Shown: one piece after another, positions 62,002 to 64,000 of the stretch
Layout: each line of letters opens with the position of its first letter
Numbering within the stretch: position 1 is the first letter of the stretch
Origin: Arthrobacter wenxiniae
GTDB taxonomy: Bacteria; Actinomycetota; Actinomycetes; Actinomycetales; Micrococcaceae
Assembly (NCBI RefSeq): GCF_013376105.1
Contig: NZ_JAAMFM010000015.1
Coordinates: 1 to 64,000, forward strand
Reading direction: 5' to 3'
DNA: 64,000 bases
Notes under the pieces: generated by a model
What the model was told of the DNA's origin: nothing
Databases searched by the model: none
What the model saw: the letters and a program-made list of their open reading frames with translations, nothing else
Program-made: the position numbers and the translations under genes

Positions 62002-62625
62002 TCACGGCAGCAAGGTGAATCCCGATTCGTAGTGTGTCTTCCCGATTGCGGCCAACACGATCTGGAGAAAGCCCATCGCCTCAAGTTCCCTCGCGCGCGA
62101 AAGCGGGCCGGTGTCGACCGCACGAAGTCCTGACGCTTCGATGAGGGCGGCGACTGCTATTTTCGCCTCTGGATCGTCTCCGGCGAACAGGACAGTCGTG
62201 GGCGTTGTGCCATTGGTGCCGGTGCTGAGTGTGTCTCCGAGATTGACGTTGAACGCTTTCACGACTGTCACGCCGGCCGGGAGGGCCTTGGAAAGTTCCA
62301 CCGCGGTGGAGGAGTCTGCCGGGACTAGCAACTCGTCGTAAGTGGTGAAATCGATGGGGTTGCTGATATCGATGACAATCTTGCCGCTGAGTCGATCCCG
62401 ATAGTGCTCAAGTATGTTCGGGTACGCTTCATATGGAACTGCGAGGACGACGAGGTCACCGGTGAGTTCATCGCCGGCAACCCCGTATTCCGCGTCGGCA
62501 CGCTCGGGCGCAGACCCGGCGCCAGCCCTGCGTCTGATGATTTGGATATTCGCTCCGGCTCGCGCCGCGACTTCGGCGATTGCCGAGCCCATCTTGCCGG
62601 TGCCAATGATGCTGATCGATGTCAT
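62002..62625 (-). CDS. NADPH-dependent F420 reductase-like protein
   Basis: A 207-residue Rossmann protein: SISIIGTGKMGSAIAEVAARAG (GxGxxG-type), DLVVLAVPYEAYPNIL, KIVIDISNPIDF and VVKAFNVNL are typical of F420:NADP oxidoreductase-like proteins and their ferric-reductase-like relatives. It may reduce F420 or a flavin with NADPH. It is encoded five bases after an FAD monooxygenase on the same strand, so it could support that enzyme or act on its product. Confidence 0.88.
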   Translation of the reverse strand: MTSISIIGTGKMGSAIAEVAARAGANIQIIRRRAGAGSAPERADAEYGVAGDELTGDLVVLAVPYEAYPNILEHYRDRLSGKIVIDISNPIDFTTYDELLVPADSSTAVELSKALPAGVTVVKAFNVNLGDTLSTGTNGTTPTTVLFAGDDPEAKIAVAALIEASGLRAVDTGPLSRARELEAMGFLQIVLAAIGKTHYESGFTLLP

Positions 62626-62630
62626 GTGAA

Positions 62631-63842
62631 CTAGATCCTCCTGAATCGTTTGAGTGCCTTTTCGGCGGCCTTCACCGCGTCGAAGTCGAAGAGCACACTT
62701 CGACGAAAATCGCGTCCTGCACGCAGGTCGGCGTTGCGCTTCTTGATGTCCGCAAATTCATTCTGCTCGTCGAACTGTGAGCCGCTTCTACGAGAGCTGT
62801 TCTGCAAGATCGCCGTGCGTTGCATTCGAATTGCGGTATAGCGCTTGAATGCTTCGGCAATCCCCTCGGCGCCTTCGGCCTCCTTGAGGAAGAATGCAAG
62901 GGTAATGCTGTCCTCTATTGCCTGGTTCACTCCCTGGCCCGCGTGCGGCAGCATGGTGTGTGCTGCGTCGCCGAGCAACGTGACGCGCCCAAGCGACCAA
63001 TTGGTGAGGGGCTCGTGGTCGTAGAGGCCCCACCAGAAGGTCTTGTCGATGAGCTGAATGAAGTGGCGAAGCCTTGGGTCCCAGTTCTCACCGGCAAACT
63101 CGGCGGCGAGCTCGCTCACGTCCCCCGGGGCCGACCAGGATTCCTTGAGGGGCCTGTCGCTGGGTACGAACCCGACATAGTTGAACAACTTCCGCTGCTG
63201 CAGCGGGTAGCACATGAAGTGCTTGCCCTCGCCCATCCATACCTGGCTGATCATGGGCCAGTCGTCGGGAAGGATGCTCGCGTCAATGACTCCGCGAAAT
63301 GCGATGAATCCGGAGTATACGGGTTCAGGGAGTTGCATCAGGGAATTTCGCACGACCGAGTGGACGCCGTCGGCACCCACCACTGCATCGAACTCATCGT
63401 GGACGCCGTTCTCGAATTCGACGCGGACGCCTGTGTCCAGCGGCTGAATCGACGTCAGACGATGGCCAAGCCGGATCGTGTCGGCCGGGACTTCGTCGGC
63501 CAAAACGTTGACCAGGTCGGGCCGGTACATGCCTACACTTTGATACTGTTTTGCTGAATCTTCCCAAGCCGCTTCGGCTACCAGGTTGCCCAGGGAATCC
63601 AGGTAGACGCCGTGTCCGTCCGGGGTCGCGCCTGCGCGTTTGACCTGTTCAAGCACGCCGAGTTTATCGAGAACGCGCTGGCCATTCGGGGCGACGGCGA
63701 CGCCTGCGCCCACGTCGCCCAGCTTTCTTGCTTGCTCGAACACGGTGACTTGAACACCGGCGATCCTCGTCAGCGCGATCGCAGCAGTGAGTCCGCCCAT
63801 CCCCCCGCCAATGATCGCAACTCTGGTGGTCTGATTAACCAT
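62631..63842 (-). CDS. FAD-dependent aromatic monooxygenase (salicylate/6-hydroxynicotinate type)
   Basis: A 403-residue group A flavoprotein hydroxylase. RVAIIGGGMGGLTAAIALTRIAGVQVTVFEQA is the FAD-binding start, VVGADGVHSVVRNSL the DG motif and VTLLGDAAHTMLPHAGQGVNQAIEDSITLA the GD motif. The overall text is close to salicylate hydroxylase and 6-hydroxynicotinate 3-monooxygenase. It would hydroxylate, perhaps decarboxylatively, an aromatic acid with NAD(P)H and O2. Which ring it uses cannot be read from sequence. It is first in a two-gene operon with the gene at 62002. Confidence 0.9.
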   Translation of the reverse strand: MVNQTTRVAIIGGGMGGLTAAIALTRIAGVQVTVFEQARKLGDVGAGVAVAPNGQRVLDKLGVLEQVKRAGATPDGHGVYLDSLGNLVAEAAWEDSAKQYQSVGMYRPDLVNVLADEVPADTIRLGHRLTSIQPLDTGVRVEFENGVHDEFDAVVGADGVHSVVRNSLMQLPEPVYSGFIAFRGVIDASILPDDWPMISQVWMGEGKHFMCYPLQQRKLFNYVGFVPSDRPLKESWSAPGDVSELAAEFAGENWDPRLRHFIQLIDKTFWWGLYDHEPLTNWSLGRVTLLGDAAHTMLPHAGQGVNQAIEDSITLAFFLKEAEGAEGIAEAFKRYTAIRMQRTAILQNSSRRSGSQFDEQNEFADIKKRNADLRAGRDFRRSVLFDFDAVKAAEKALKRFRRI

Positions 63843-63871
63843 TGGTTCTCCTCGACTAGAATTCGTAACAC

Positions 63872-64000
63872 TTGAAGTTGCCTGCCATAACAGGCCGTGG
63901 CGATGTGGTGAATGCTTCCCTGGACGGCACGGTGGAAGGGCAGCGGGGTCACTACTGCTTCCCCGCGACCTCCCTGTGGGAAACGTTCGGGGCGAACATC
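63872..64000 (+). CDS. possible 5' end of a divergent gene running off the window
   Basis: An open plus-strand frame follows a stop near 63866. It reads KLPAITGRGDVVNASLDGTV then EGQRGHYCFPATSLWETFG without a stop to the window end. TTG codons at 63872 or 63878 could start it; -10-like TAGAAT lies at 63857-63862. The text looks like protein but no family is recognised. Divergence from the monooxygenase gene would suit a catabolic neighbour. Confidence 0.3.
   Translation, partial: MKLPAITGRGDVVNASLDGTVEGQRGHYCFPATSLWETFGANI

Overview
The window is high-GC actinobacterial DNA, most probably from an Arthrobacter-like member of the Micrococcaceae. The evidence is the Ala/Gly/Pro-rich coding with G or C at third positions, frequent GTG starts, the ffs-dnaX-recR block with a very long Pro/Ala-rich DnaX tail, purSQL as three separate genes, and several genes that start 6-7 bases after a -10-like hexamer (leaderless layout). 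No taxonomic marker gene is present, so the genus is an inference.

Layout. 0-8 kb: a nitrilase-fold hydrolase, small conserved genes and the purS-purQ-purL operon. 8-11.4 kb: a large secreted sialidase preceded by two palindromes, then two arrays of 32-bp repeats in opposite orientation. 11.4-19 kb: a glycosylase-annotated protein, a MarR/OhrR-type regulator divergent from two paralogous small proteins, aspartate kinase, dihydroxy-acid dehydratase with a divergent regulator, and recR. 19-23.5 kb: dnaX, the signal recognition particle RNA, a probable unassigned small RNA and tRNA-Ser(GGA). 23.5-27.8 kb: a D-threonine-aldolase-fold enzyme, glutathione peroxidase, a HAD hydrolase, a LytR_C membrane protein and a TetR regulator. 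27.9-30.8 kb: a HipBA toxin-antitoxin pair and an AbiEi/DUF559 protein, the latter bracketed by a 56-bp dispersed hairpin repeat. 30.8-37.6 kb: kynureninase, an MFS transporter and a nitrilase-permease-nitrilase operon with a divergent GntR regulator. 37.7-44.9 kb: a small protein resembling the tail of type I restriction HsdR, then a complete Wadjet system (jetABCD). 45-50.4 kb: an FAD-linked oxidase, a pRiA4b ORF-3-type protein, an M20 amidohydrolase and a 36-residue membrane protein.

50.6-62 kb is an acquired island. The phoX phosphatase gene, which still has a PHO-box-like upstream array, is cut after about 131 codons at a sequence beginning CTATAAACACCCCACGCTT. The same 19 bases recur in the same orientation at 61391, beside a frameshifted tyrosine integrase remnant and an IS1380-type transposase remnant. 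Between them lies a lower-GC polyol-utilisation cluster: AraC regulator, SDR, sugar ABC transporter lacking its ATPase, zinc polyol dehydrogenase, mannitol/arabinitol-type dehydrogenase and xylulokinase. Together these would import a polyol, oxidise it to a ketose and phosphorylate xylulose. Beyond the island (62-63.8 kb) are an F420-reductase-like NADP-binding protein and an aromatic FAD monooxygenase.

The strongest candidates for follow-up are the defence-rich stretch at 27.9-44.9 kb, the structured RNA upstream of tRNA-Ser, the paired 32-bp repeat arrays and the island borders.
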